Assembly: GCA_902806575.1 (NCBI GenBank)
Contig: CADCXD010000005.1
Span: 3,286,001-3,350,000, forward strand
Reading direction: 5' to 3'
From: Jackrogersella multiformis
Taxonomy: Eukaryota; Ascomycota; Sordariomycetes; Xylariales; Hypoxylaceae
Length of the DNA: 64,000 bases
Shown here: positions 31,768-43,886 of the stretch, piece after piece
Position numbering within the stretch: position 1 is the first letter of the stretch
Layout of the letters: every line of letters starts with the position of its first letter
Program-made: the position numbers and the translations under genes
Notes under the pieces: generated by a model
The model's database searches: none
What the model was told of the DNA's origin: nothing
What the model saw: the letters and a program-made list of their open reading frames with translations, nothing else

Positions 31768-34700
31768 ATGGACAAGGGAAAATGTATGACGGAGCCCATA
31801 GCTATAGTTGGGTCTGCGTGTAGGTTTCCTGGAGGAGCAAGTTCGCCATCGAAGCTATGGGAACTACTGCGGGATCCACGAGATGTGATACGAGGTTTTC
31901 CTAAAGAAAGATTCGACTTTTCTCAGTTCTACCATAACGATGGCGAGCATCATGGCTGTACCGATGTACAAAATCGGGCCTATCTCCTCGAGGAAGACCC
32001 TCGATCTTTTGATGCCGCTTTCTTTAGGATCAACCCCAAGGAAGCGCAGAGCATGGATCCACAGCAAAGAATCCTTCTTGAGACCGTTTTTGAAGCCTTG
32101 GAAGCTGCTGGATGGCCGCTGGATACGATAGAGGGTTCGTTGACTTCTGTCCACGTTGGTTGCATGACGTCTGACTTCAACGACATACAAATGCGAGATC
32201 CTGAGACCTTGCCGACGTACACGGCTACTGGAGTGGCACGTAGCATTCTCTCGAATAGGATATCATACTTCTTCGACTTGAGGGGCCCTTCTGCTACTAT
32301 TGACACCGCATGTTCAAGTTCTCTTGTCGCCCTCCACCATGCTGTCCAGTGTCTCCGCAGTGGCGACGCCACCAGCGCGATCGTGGCTGGAGCGACGTTG
32401 CTGCTGGACCCGGCGATGTTTATCGCAGAGTCTAAACTACATATGCTCTCCCCTGAATCGCGGTCACGTATGTGGGATAAGGACGCAAATGGTTATTCCA
32501 GAGGGGAAGGCTGCGCCGTGTTAGTGTTGAAGCCACTCAGCCAGGCCATCCACGACAACGATGATATCGAATGTGTCATACGCGAGACAGGTGTCAACGC
32601 CGACGGAAGAACAAATGGACTTACGATGCCTAGTGCTTCAGCACAGACGGAGCTCATTCGACGGACGTATCAAAAGGCTGGCCTGGATCCGATCGCCGAT
32701 CGGTGCCAGTATTTCGAATGCCATGGCACTGGTACTCGGGCTGGTGACCCAATCGAAGCGGAAGCAATTCACGCTGCCTTTTTTTCAGACGAAGCATCTT
32801 TGAACCAAGATGATTCCTTATACTGTGGCTCGTGTAAAACGATTATTGGCCATCTCGAATCTTGCGCTGGATTGGCTGGGCTGCTCAAAGCATCCTTGGC
32901 CATCCAAAATCGCTTAATACCCCCGAATATGCACTTCCAAGAGCTCAATCCTGAAATAGAGCCGTTCTATCACGGGATTTCTATACCGACTTCCATAACG
33001 CCCTGGCCAAATACTCACGGGGCCCCATTACGTGCAAGTGTGAATAGCTTCGGCTTCGGCGGCGCGAATGCACATGTCATCCTTGAAAGCTATCAGGCGA
33101 CTCCTCAATCACCGATTATCGAATACAGAGATGAACATTCCCCCAATAGAACATCTCCAGGTCCAATAGTTCTGTCTGCTAAAAGCAAGATTGCACTACT
33201 CGAATCCCTCGGAAATTTGGCAGATTACGTCCGTCAGCACCCGTCGGTCGACCTCGATTCTTTAACTTGGACACTGCAGTCGAGACGGACGGCGTTCCCT
33301 GTCAGGACTTCATTCGCCGTAGTTAACCCCCCGAGACTTCTTGACTCACTGGAGAAACATATCAAGCAAGTTGAAAACGATGCTGGTGGAAATTTAGGGG
33401 CCCCTCCCCTTTCACATGCAGAAAACCTGACACCACGAATCCTCGGGGTCTTCACTGGTCAGGTGAGAATACATACCCTATAAAATCTATATTACTTACT
33501 GATGATTATCCTAGGGAGCTCAGTGGGCCGGCATGGGGCGAGAGCTGTTTTACTCGTCCTTGGTCTTTAGGGATTCCCTACTCAGGTGTGAAAACGCATT
33601 ACAAACACTCCCCAACCCTCCACCATGGTCGTTGACGCAAGAAATACTACTAGCCGAAGCTGATTCCCGAATTAATGAGGCTGAGATTTCTCAACCTCTT
33701 TGTACGGCTATCCAAATTGCTCTCGTTGATCTTCTGCGTGCTGCTAACATCCAGTTCAGCACGGTGGTCGGCCACTCCTCCGGTGAGATAGCAGCTGCTT
33801 ACGCTGCAGGAGTCCTAAACACTAAAGATGCCATTGGCATTGCATTCTTTAGAGGTGTTGTCACACGTCTCTCCGCAAGGAATGGAGCTATGATGGCTGT
33901 AGGGATATCATGGGAAGAAGCTATTAAGGTCTGTGAAAAGCCGCAGTTTCGAGGGCGTCTTAATGTCGCCGCAAGCAATGCGCCGTTGAGTGTCACTTTA
34001 TCTGGCGATTCAGATGCGATTAACGAATCTAAGGAGGCTTTCGATGCCAATAAGACCTTTACGAGACTTCTCAGAGTCGATGCGGCTTATCACTCGCATC
34101 AAATGCAACAATTCGCTGACAAGTACTTGGATCATCTGAACGAACTCAACATACAGGTCCTAAAGCCACGCGAAAACTGTGTTTGGGCGTCGAGCTTGCG
34201 ACCTGGAGTAGACATCCTGAGAACACCTCTTGATACATTAAGCGGACCATACTGGGTAGATAACATGCTAAATCCCGTATTATTCTCGCAAGCTCTGGAA
34301 TACGCCTTTTGTCACCACCCATGTACAATTGCATTGGAGGTAGGGCCACACCCAGCGCTGAAGGGGCCTATTGGACAAACGCATGAGAATGTTATGGACT
34401 CCGTTATACCAATTTCTTGGTGCCTAGCTCGTCAAGAAAACGACGTGGAAGTATTGTCATCGGCTCTGGGATTCATTTGGTCGCATTTGGGACCGAACAC
34501 TGTCGATTTTGCTGGCTGGCGAAATGCCTTCGATGGACAACCGCAGCCCCGATTACTCAAAAATCTACCACCGTACTCATGGGATCACCAACAGACCTAT
34601 TGGCGCGAAGGACGTATTTCGTACAACTATCGCCACAATAGGCATCCGCCTCATGAGCTTCTTGGACGTCTCCAAGAAAACTTGGGGGATAAGATGACCT

Positions 34701-37700
34701 GGAGAAATATACTCCGATTGCAGGAAGTCCCCTGGCTCAAGGGTCATAGGTTCCAGGGCCAGGTCATTTTCCCAGCTGCAGCCTATGTAAGTATGGCTGT
34801 GCAGGCGGCCGAGAGTTATATAAGCGAACCCAAAATCAGATTCATCGAGGTCCAAGACATGGTCATTGCTAAGGCATTAGTGTTGGATGATGATGATGGC
34901 GTCGAGACGATCTTCACCTTCAACAGATGCGCAAGCCATGACGACATGAACAACTCGTCCATATTAAGAGCTCAATTTACCTGTTATAGTTGCTCTGATG
35001 AACGCACGATGGAAATGACATGCGATGGACGCCTCACCATACACTTTTGCCCTGCTGACCTAGACTTTCAGGTGCAGCGCCAGACACCGCAAAGCAACCT
35101 ACCACCGATGGCTACTCACAGTTTCTTCAAGGCGGCCGAGGAAATTGGAATTAGCTACGACGGGTTATTTCGTTCTTTTGATTCTATTAACAGAATATGG
35201 GGCCACTCGAGGGCATCCGCCTCATGGCCGGAAGGGCAGCTAGGACATGCTCATACACTGCATCCGGCTATATTAGATGTAGGATTCCAAGCCGGTCTAG
35301 CTACTTTCGTTTCGGCCGCGGAAAAAGCCACGAAGGCGTACTTGCCAGCACGAATAAATCGCGTTCTCGTAGATTATTCGAAGTTTCAATCGTCACCTGG
35401 AGACCCAATTGTCGACATCGAGGCTAATTTGGAAAACGCTACTGACTCTATCATCGAGCTAGATGTCCAGATACGTCATATCCAGGGGAGTTCTTTTAAC
35501 GTCCAAGTAGAAGGACTTATCCTCGAGGCGGTTGCCGAGTCTTCTCCTGAAGACGACCGGTCTCTCTTCGCGAAAACTATTTGGGAAGTTGATGCAGCGT
35601 CTGAATTACCGGCTCCCCTCTTAAATGAGATATCCGAGGAAGAACTCCTTTACATTGAGGTTGTCGAGCGAACAGCACTCTTCTTCCTCAACGACTTGGC
35701 TCGCCGGGTAGATCCATCCGAGATTGCCTCGTTCAAGTGGCATCACCAACAGTTCTTCCGAGCCATCGAGGTCCTTCTTGCACCTATACGCGAAGGCATT
35801 CATCCCATGCTCAAAATTTCGTGGCTCGAAGATGATCGAGACACCATTAAGGAACTGGAGAGTCTATATCCCGATAGTGTAGATCTTGCGCTCTTGGTCG
35901 CATCTGGCGAAAATTGGCTCAATGTGATGCGTGGAGAATCAGACATGTTAGAGCACATGCTGAAAGATAACCTGCTAGGTCGACTATACACGGAAGGCCG
36001 TGGATTCGCCACCTGCAACCAGCACGTAGCGGACTTCATGAGAAAAATTGCCCACAAGTATCCCCGAATGAACATACTCGAAATCGGCGCAGGCACTGGC
36101 GGGACAAGTCGCAAGGTGCTCGACTCGATAGGCAATTTGTACGACTCGTTTGTCTTTACTGACATCTCGTCGGGATTCTTCGAGAAGGCCGCAGAGAGGT
36201 TCAAAGATCATGCTGGCAAAATCACCTTCAAGACGTTGAATGCCGAGACTGCCGCCACGGACCAGGGATTCACAGAGGGATCGTTCGGTACAATCATCGC
36301 TGCAAATGTTCTACACGCGACCCGCAATATTTCAAAAACTATATCACATGTCCGATCTCTACTCCGCCCAGGTGGATTTTTAGTCGCAGTAGAGGTGACA
36401 GGATCGATGTTGCGGGAGCCGGGTCTTATGGGTGGCCTAGAAGGCTGGTGGCTTGGTACTGACGAAGGGAGGTTTCCTAGTCCGGGAATCTCAGTCAAAG
36501 AATGGAATACGCTTTTACGGAGGCACGGATTTTCTGGAATTGAATCCATCGCCTATGATACGTCCAATATTACGCTGCACAATTGCTCTGCATTCGTTAC
36601 CCGAGCAGTCGATAACTGCTATAACATCATACGCAACCCTCTAGCAAACGTTGAGTTATGCCCGCAAGGAAGACGCATTTTGGTTATTGGTGGTCGAACA
36701 GCACTCATTTCAAAAGCTATAGAGCAGGTCGAAGCCTCGTTTCATCGTTGTAACTTGACTGTCACGGTTTGCAAGAGCATCGAAGCTTTGGATGGAGTAC
36801 ATATGCCGCCGGAGATTGCGGTGTTATGCCTTGCGGAACTTGATAAACCAGTGTTCTCCGAGAAATTTTCTGTTAAAACGCTCAAAAATCTCCAAACACT
36901 CTTCGGCACGGCGTCTAATGTCGTATGGATGACATCCGGTAGACTCGCTAGAGACCCGTTGTCAAATATGATGGTCGGGATTGGCCGTGCGTTAGCGAAT
37001 GAACTCCCTGATCTTCGAGTCCAGTTTATCGATGTCGACGACGGCGTGGGATGGGATTTCGACTTTGCTGTCGGATGCCTCCTTCGAATGATACTCCTAT
37101 CGTCCCCCAAATACCAGAATCACGACATGCTTTGGGCACAGGAACCCGAAATTTCTATAAGAAATGGGGAGACGTTGATTCCGCGCATCGTCCAGGACGA
37201 AGTAGCCAATATGAGTCTCAATAGCAAGCGCCGCCGGATCACGAAGATGGTGGATAAAACTGAAAAGATCGGGGTGATGTACAACCAGGGGCAGCCAAAG
37301 CTCTTCAAATTCGATACAAACCCTAGGCAAGATGATCGCGTGGACATTTATGTGGAACTTTCAGTGGCTTTACATGCGGGCAACGAAACTTCCCTCTTTC
37401 TAAGCTTTGGATACTTGCGTGAGACCAGAGAGCCAGCATTTTCACTCAGCGATACCGATGTTTCAATTGTTACGACAAGCCCGGACGAGATCTTCAGACC
37501 AGGTAGATCCTATGCTTGTGGTGCCCAGACCCTTTCTGCGATGGCGGCAGAGCTCATTGCATCTCATTCACTTCCGCAGTGTCCCAACAGAGGCACCATT
37601 CTCGTACACGAACCACATGAACAAGTTTTAATAGCCACCACCCACCTCGCAAATTTAAGAGGATATAGGGTTCTATTCGTAACTTCTTCAGACGAGAATA

Positions 37701-40700
37701 GGGGCTCAAACTGGATACATATCAACCCAAGCACGCCTCGTCGCTTGGCTCGCCGATTAGTCCCCACGGATACTACAGGGCTTTTCAGTTTCTCGAGGGA
37801 TACTGTAAACCGGGTCGTGAAATTCCTACCAAATGGTTGCAGTGTGAAGTTCTTTGATTCGAGTCACTTACTTCGCGATAAGGCCACACTCGAGAAGGCA
37901 TTCATGAATACCTTTTCTACGCATTTGACGGCATATGTCCCCGAGGTAAGCATATACGAGCTCTATCAATGTCACTTTTCCGGACAGCGCCTGGCCGTTG
38001 TATTGAATTGGAACTGGAAAGAGAAAGTTGAGGTCATTCTATCACCAAGCGACTATAACGGAATATTCTCTGAAAGGGTCACATACTTACTAGTAGGTAT
38101 GGCTGGTGAGCTCGGTCACTCTTTGAGTCGTTTCATGCTCGGTCATGGTGCTCGGCATATCGTTGTGGCCAGTCGAAATGCTGTTGCCGAGGCGAGATGG
38201 ATAGAGGACCTTCGTGAAGGAGGCGCCGATCTGCAGGCCATTAATATGGACGTCGGTGACCCAGCGCAAGTTCACGAAACGGCTTCTTTAATCCGACGCA
38301 CGATGCCTAGGATCGCGGGTATCGCAAATGCCGCCATGGTTCTCAAGGACTCCCTTTTTGTCAACACCGACATCGCTAGCATCAATAAAGTGCTCAAGCC
38401 CAAAGTCGACGGGACTAGAAATCTTGATGCGGAATTCGGTGGCGATGAGCTAGAATTCTTTATCGCTTTCTCGTCACTGGGCAGCGTGTATGGGAATGCT
38501 GGCCAATCCATTTACCACGCGGCAAATATGTTCATGACAAGCTTCATGGAACAACGCAGACGGCGCGGCCAGGTAGGGTCGGTCATCGATATTGGGATGA
38601 TCGCCGATGTTGGGTATGTAGCTAGGGAAGTACGACAAGGTTCCCGAGTCGACGAGCACTTGCGCGAGCAGTTTTATACTCCCCTCTCAGAGGCGGAATT
38701 TCATCATTTAGTAACTCAAGCGATCCTATCAGGATCTCCAAATTCAGGTAACGGAAACCTGACAATGGGCGTTCAGCCTTTCGTCGATCATCCAAGCGTA
38801 TCGTGTCGACCCACGTGGTATCATAACCCTCGGTTCTCCCACCTTGTTCAAGCGCCGGTTTCTAGTAACCAGGACTCAAAAGCCAATATTTCAATTGGCC
38901 CGCGAAGTTATACACTCTCTGAGCTGGCACTTGCGGAAGAGCCCGAGCAGATCTTGCAGAGTCTCTTTTGTAACAAGCTCGAGTCTCTGGTTAAAGTCTG
39001 TGCTAGCTCCGTTGATATCCAGGCGCCCTTGTCCGACTTGGGACTCGACTCACTCCTTGCGGTAGAAATACGAACCTGGGCTCTGAAAGTTATGGACCTC
39101 GATGTTCCACTGCTGAGCATCCTGAGTCGTGATTCGGTATCTTCAATATGTCGCCGTGCGGCAGAAAAGCTTATAGAGAATAAATTGGCTAGCAGTGAAG
39201 AAGAGCATGCAACCGGTTCGGAGATATCATCTATCGAAAGCTCTCATATCCTATCCGACGAGGACCTTTCGGCTGGTGATACACAGGGCTCTTTCTCATC
39301 AATTTCTAGCCATCCTAGTACGCCATCGCCCTCTGAACCGAACCTTAATCACCTCCTGGAGGATGAGTCGGTCTCTCCACCTTCAACAATACCCATAGCG
39401 AAGGGAAGCCCCACGATATTAGAAAAATGTACTCCTAATCTAGACCTTAAGCGCACTTGCCCGTTGTCATACTCCCAAAGAAGTATGTACTTCTTACATA
39501 CTCTGTTGGATGATCCGACCGCTTTCAATGTCACTGCGGAGTATAAAATTACGGGACATCTCAATGCGCGCAGGTTCGAAAACGCTTTGGGAACAACTTT
39601 TGCCCATCATGAAGCCTACCAGACTTGCGTCTTTACAGACTTTCAAAGTCTCGAGCCAAGACAAGGCCTAGCTCGCCACACCGACAGAGATACCTTTGCG
39701 CACGCGAAGGCAGAGCCTGCCGAAGCGGACCGAAGATTCCAAAGTATCGCTAGAAGAGAGTGGAATCTTGCCAGCGGGCAAACTTTCCAGGTAGTCTTGA
39801 TCACACAATCGCCAGAGTCACACACCTTCATTTTTGGATGTCATCATATCATCATGGATGGATTTAGCTGGCACATCTTCCTCGAGGACCTGCATTGTGC
39901 ATATCAGATGTTGCCACTGAATCGAGTCTCTAGCTCTTATCTAGACTTTTCGCTCAATCAGATCCAAAGCGTTGAAGCTGGAAGCCTCGAGTCCTCTGTA
40001 CTATATTGGATGCGAGAATTAGAGCCAGCCCCTAATCCCATCCCACTATTACCACATGCGAAGGCAAAGCAGAGGAATCTCGGCCGATCGTACGGAAATC
40101 ATTGCATAAAGCGAGAACTAGACGGAGCCTTAGTCTCTAGGATTAAAGTAGCTAGCCAAGCTTATCAGGCTACGCCTATGCAGTTTTACCTCTCCGTCAT
40201 GCTATCCCTGACGCACCGCCTGTTAGAGATAGAGGACATTTGTGTCGGCGTGACAAGTTCTGGGCGCGGTGATGGGAATTACGCCCGCACAATTGGCCAC
40301 TTCACCAATCTACTACCGATGAGATTCCGAATGTCCAAAGACTCGTCCTTTGGAAGTCTAGTAAAAGAGACTTCTCGGAAAGTACTCGAGGGCTTCGCTA
40401 ATGCGGACGTACCAATTGACGTGATCATCGAGAGGCTCGGAGGGCAGCGAGCTTCGGGTTATACACCCCTTTTCCAGATTGCTTTCAACTACCGAATCGG
40501 AAACATGCTGCATCATTCGATTGGCGATTGTCATATGAAATTGATGCGTTATACAGATGTGAAGAATCCGTATGACCTGACTTGGAACATCACTCAAGCT
40601 GCGAACGGTGGCCACCTTATCGAAGTCATGTCTTGCGACTCTCTCTATACAGCTGAAACCACGGAGATGGTGTTAGATGCCTATCTGGGATTCCTAGAGG

Positions 40701-43672
40701 AGGCTCTGTCGCAGGAAAAAGAAATTCGGCTCCAAAATATGGAAATACGGAGCACTGCGCGAATCGAACAGACGCTTACCTTAGGTTCGGGGCCTTTCAT
40801 TCAATACGATTGGCCCAACACTATTATTGAAAGGGTTGACTGTGTGGTGTTGGAATTCCCGACATCAATCGCAATCAAGGATGATAATTTGTCCTTGACA
40901 TATGACCAATTGGCCCATCGAGTCACTAGAATCGCAAAGGCGATCGCGAACCTTGGTTTCTACCATAGGGCGCGAATAGCAGTGCTCTGCGAGCCGAGCG
41001 CGATCACCTATATAGCGATGCTCGCAATACTCCGTATCGGGGCCATCTACGTGCCACTCGATGTCAATCTCCCAGTCGCGCGGCATCTGGCGATGCTACA
41101 TGAATGCCAGCCGCAGATCCTCTTATATCACACTCCCACATGCCCTAGAACCGGCGAACTGCAGGATTCTTTCAAGGGCGAACTCATGAACCTCGATAAT
41201 TTGCCCGATGTTCTGGCTGAGACGCTACCTTTACTACGTGATAGTGGCGGCTTCTTGCTATTCACCAGCGGCTCGACCGGTAGACCTAAAGGTATAATGC
41301 TTAACCAAAAAGGCATTATGAATTATGCGGCAGCGAAGCGCCAGGCGCTTGGCCTCGGAAGAGTCAAGGTGCTGCAGCAAAGCTCCGTTGGTTTCGATAT
41401 GTCGATCGCGCAGGCTGTCAACGCCTTCGTAAATGCGGGAGAACTTGTCATCGCACCCTCGGGAATACGCGGCGACCCCCAGCTCATTGCTCGGTACATG
41501 CGCGAGGAGCGAGTTGAAATGACGATATGCACGCCTTCAGAGTACCTCATGCTCGCCACATACGCCCGTGAGGAGTTATCTCAATGCTCGAGTTGGCGGC
41601 ACGCGTGCTCGGGCGGAGAGTCGGTCGAACCTAAGCTAATAAACCGACTTCAGAGCCTCGGCCTGCCAAACTTGACATTGACAGACTGCTACGGTCCAAC
41701 GGAGGCTTCTTGTGCAGTAACATTGAACACCTTGCCGCTGATCTCTAGTTGTGGGGAAGATAGTGAGGTCCATTATGGTGGGAGGCCCATCCCTAACTCG
41801 CGCATTTATATCGTAGACCAAAAGGGGCGTCTACTACCCCCTGGGTTTCCCGGGGAGATTTGTATCGGTGGTCTGGGAGTAGCAGAGGGGTATATCAACG
41901 GGCAAGACAACATCGATAAGTTTGTTCTTGATCCTTTTGCAACTCCTGATGATATTTCTCGCGGTTGGACATCTATGTATAAGACTGGAGACAGCGGGTG
42001 TCTTGGAAAAGATGGCAAAGTTGTGTTCCTCGGTCGCATCGACGGCGATACACTTGTCAAGCTCCGTGGGCTGCGAATAGATCTTGACGAAGTATCTAAC
42101 AAAATTCTGGAATTGGGAGGTGAGTCCCTAGCGGATGCCGTAGTTACGGTGCGCGGCGACCCAGAGTTCCTCGTAGCTCATGTTGTGGCCTCCCCTGTCA
42201 GCCATTGGACTCCGGCCCAATTGGACAGTCTTTGCGCAGCGCTGCCATTCCCCCGATACATGATCCCTTCCATGATAACACAGCTTGATCAAATGCCATA
42301 TACGACGAATGGCAAGATCGACAGGAAAGCAGTGCAGAGGCTTCCACTGCCAACTCGACGTCGAGAGACGACTAATTTATCGCGAGGTCCACTTACAGTC
42401 GCCGAGGAGGAATTGCGAGTAGTCTGGCGGGATGTTCTGGGTGAAGCTGCTGGCGATGCCGATATTAGCGCAGACACGGACTTTTTCGCCGTGGGCGGGA
42501 GTTCGTTGCAGCTCGTTCGGTTGCAGAATATGTTAAGGGAGAAGAAAGCAGTGCAGATCCCGCTACATCGGCTCTATCACGATAGCACATTGGCCAAAAT
42601 GGCATTCGCCATGGGCCACGAGAGAAGCCAAGTCCTTTTAGAGGAGATTGACTGGGAGGTCGAAACCGACCCTCCCCCTGAGATGTACAAATCCATCCCC
42701 GATCAGAGCTCTGTGCCGCGACATACACAGCGTCGCGTGCTGCTCACGGGATCAACTAGTTTTCTAGGTTCGAATATTCTGGAAGCGCTACTCGATGACG
42801 ATAACATTGCCAATGTCTACTGTGTCGCCATGCCGCCCGACGCCCAAGTCAAGCTGACGGACCATCCCAAAATAATCAAGTACACCGGCAGCCTACTGAG
42901 CCCCAGCCTAGGCCTGTCGGAGAAGGAGAAGGTATTCCTACAATCCACCACAGACCAGATCATTCACGCGGGATCGCAGGGCCATTGCTTGAACAACTAC
43001 ACGTCCGTGCGCAACGCCAACTTCTACTCGACGAGGTTCCTAGCGTCGATGGCACTGGCCCGGCGCGTCCCACTGCACTTCGTCTCATCCGGCCGCGTCA
43101 TCCTGCAACAGCCGGGCTCGTACACATCCGCCCCACGCTCCATGGCCGCGAACCCCCCGCCGACCAACGGCTCGCAGGGCTTCACGGCGTCCAAATGGGC
43201 GAGCGAGCGCTTCCTCGAGAAGCTAGCCGCGCAGACGCGACATCACCTCCCAATCGCGATCCACCGCGCGTGCTCCGTCGTCGGCGCTCACGCGCCACAC
43301 GACGACGCCCTGAACTCGGTAGTCCACTTCTCGCGGCTGAGCGGGCGGGTCCCAGACCTGCCGGCCGCCAGAGGCTTCTTCGACTTCGCGGACGTCGCCG
43401 CCGTTGCCGCCGAGATCGCCGGTGGGCCCGTCGCCATCGCGGCCGGCAACGGCGTCGAGTACCGGCATCACAGCAGCGGCGTCAAAGTCCCGTTCGGCGA
43501 GCTGGCGCGACGCATGGCGGACTTGCACGGGGGCGCGTACGAGGCCGTCGGCCTGGAAACCTGGATTAGCGGCGCGGAGGAACTGGGCATCGAGAGTATG
43601 GTTGTTAGCTATCTGAGGGCTAATGTGGCGGGAGCTGAGTCCTTGACGTTTCCTTACCTGGGACCTCCGTAA
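31768..43672 (+). CDS. Hybrid PKS-NRPS (KS-AT-DH-CMeT-psiER-KR-ACP-C-A-T-R*)
   Basis: Two exons, 31768-33462 and 33515-43672, with one 52 bp intron; 3950 residues. It is an iterative highly reducing PKS fused to one NRPS module. KS: Cys182 in DTACSSSL, His319 in ECHGTGT, Lys357 and His362 in CKTIIGHLESCAG. AT: Ser653 in GHSSGE. DH: His976 in GHRFQGQVIFP and Asp1153 in HPAILDVGFQ. CMeT: LEIGAGTGGTS near 1421. No enoyl-reductase nucleotide motif follows, so the ER is absent or non-functional. KR: LVGMAGELG near 2093 and Tyr2232 in QSIYHAAN. ACP: Ser2411 in GLDSLLAVE. C: HHIIMDG (2675-2681). A: FTSGSTGRPKG near 3148, DCYGPTEAS, YKTGDSG, NGKIDRKA. T: Ser3562 in GGSSLQL. Terminal SDR-like domain: TGSTSFLG near 3643, but FTASK with Phe3788 where the catalytic Tyr belongs. 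Known DKC/R* domains lacking that Tyr release tetramic acids by Dieckmann cyclisation. The start is ATG followed within ten codons by the KS text EPIAIVG. Confidence 0.96.
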
Positions 43673-43886
43673 GTAGTGGAAGCATGCGTAGGGGTGGAAT
43701 GTTCGTGTGCCTTTTTTTGTTTTCACGGCTATGGGCGGCCTTCTCCTATTAAAAGCGTTGGGCTTTCAAGTGAGCGACTCACAGTTGTGGTTTTTATGAA
43801 AGGTCAACATAGTCAGCATTCATTCTCAATTGCGTCAGACGTTATTTATAGTCACGAAGGTCCTCTGTCCTCGAACTTCTAATTAT
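43673..43886. terminator. Shared 3' region of two convergent genes
   Basis: The 214 bp between the PKS-NRPS stop and the stop of the convergent Zn2Cys6 gene must hold both 3' UTRs and polyadenylation signals. No single canonical AATAAA stands out. Confidence 0.35.

Noticed and set aside
42985..43569. 194-codon frame on the plus strand within the R domain
   Set aside because: Shadow of the PKS-NRPS in GC-rich DNA; Arg/Pro-rich and without motifs.
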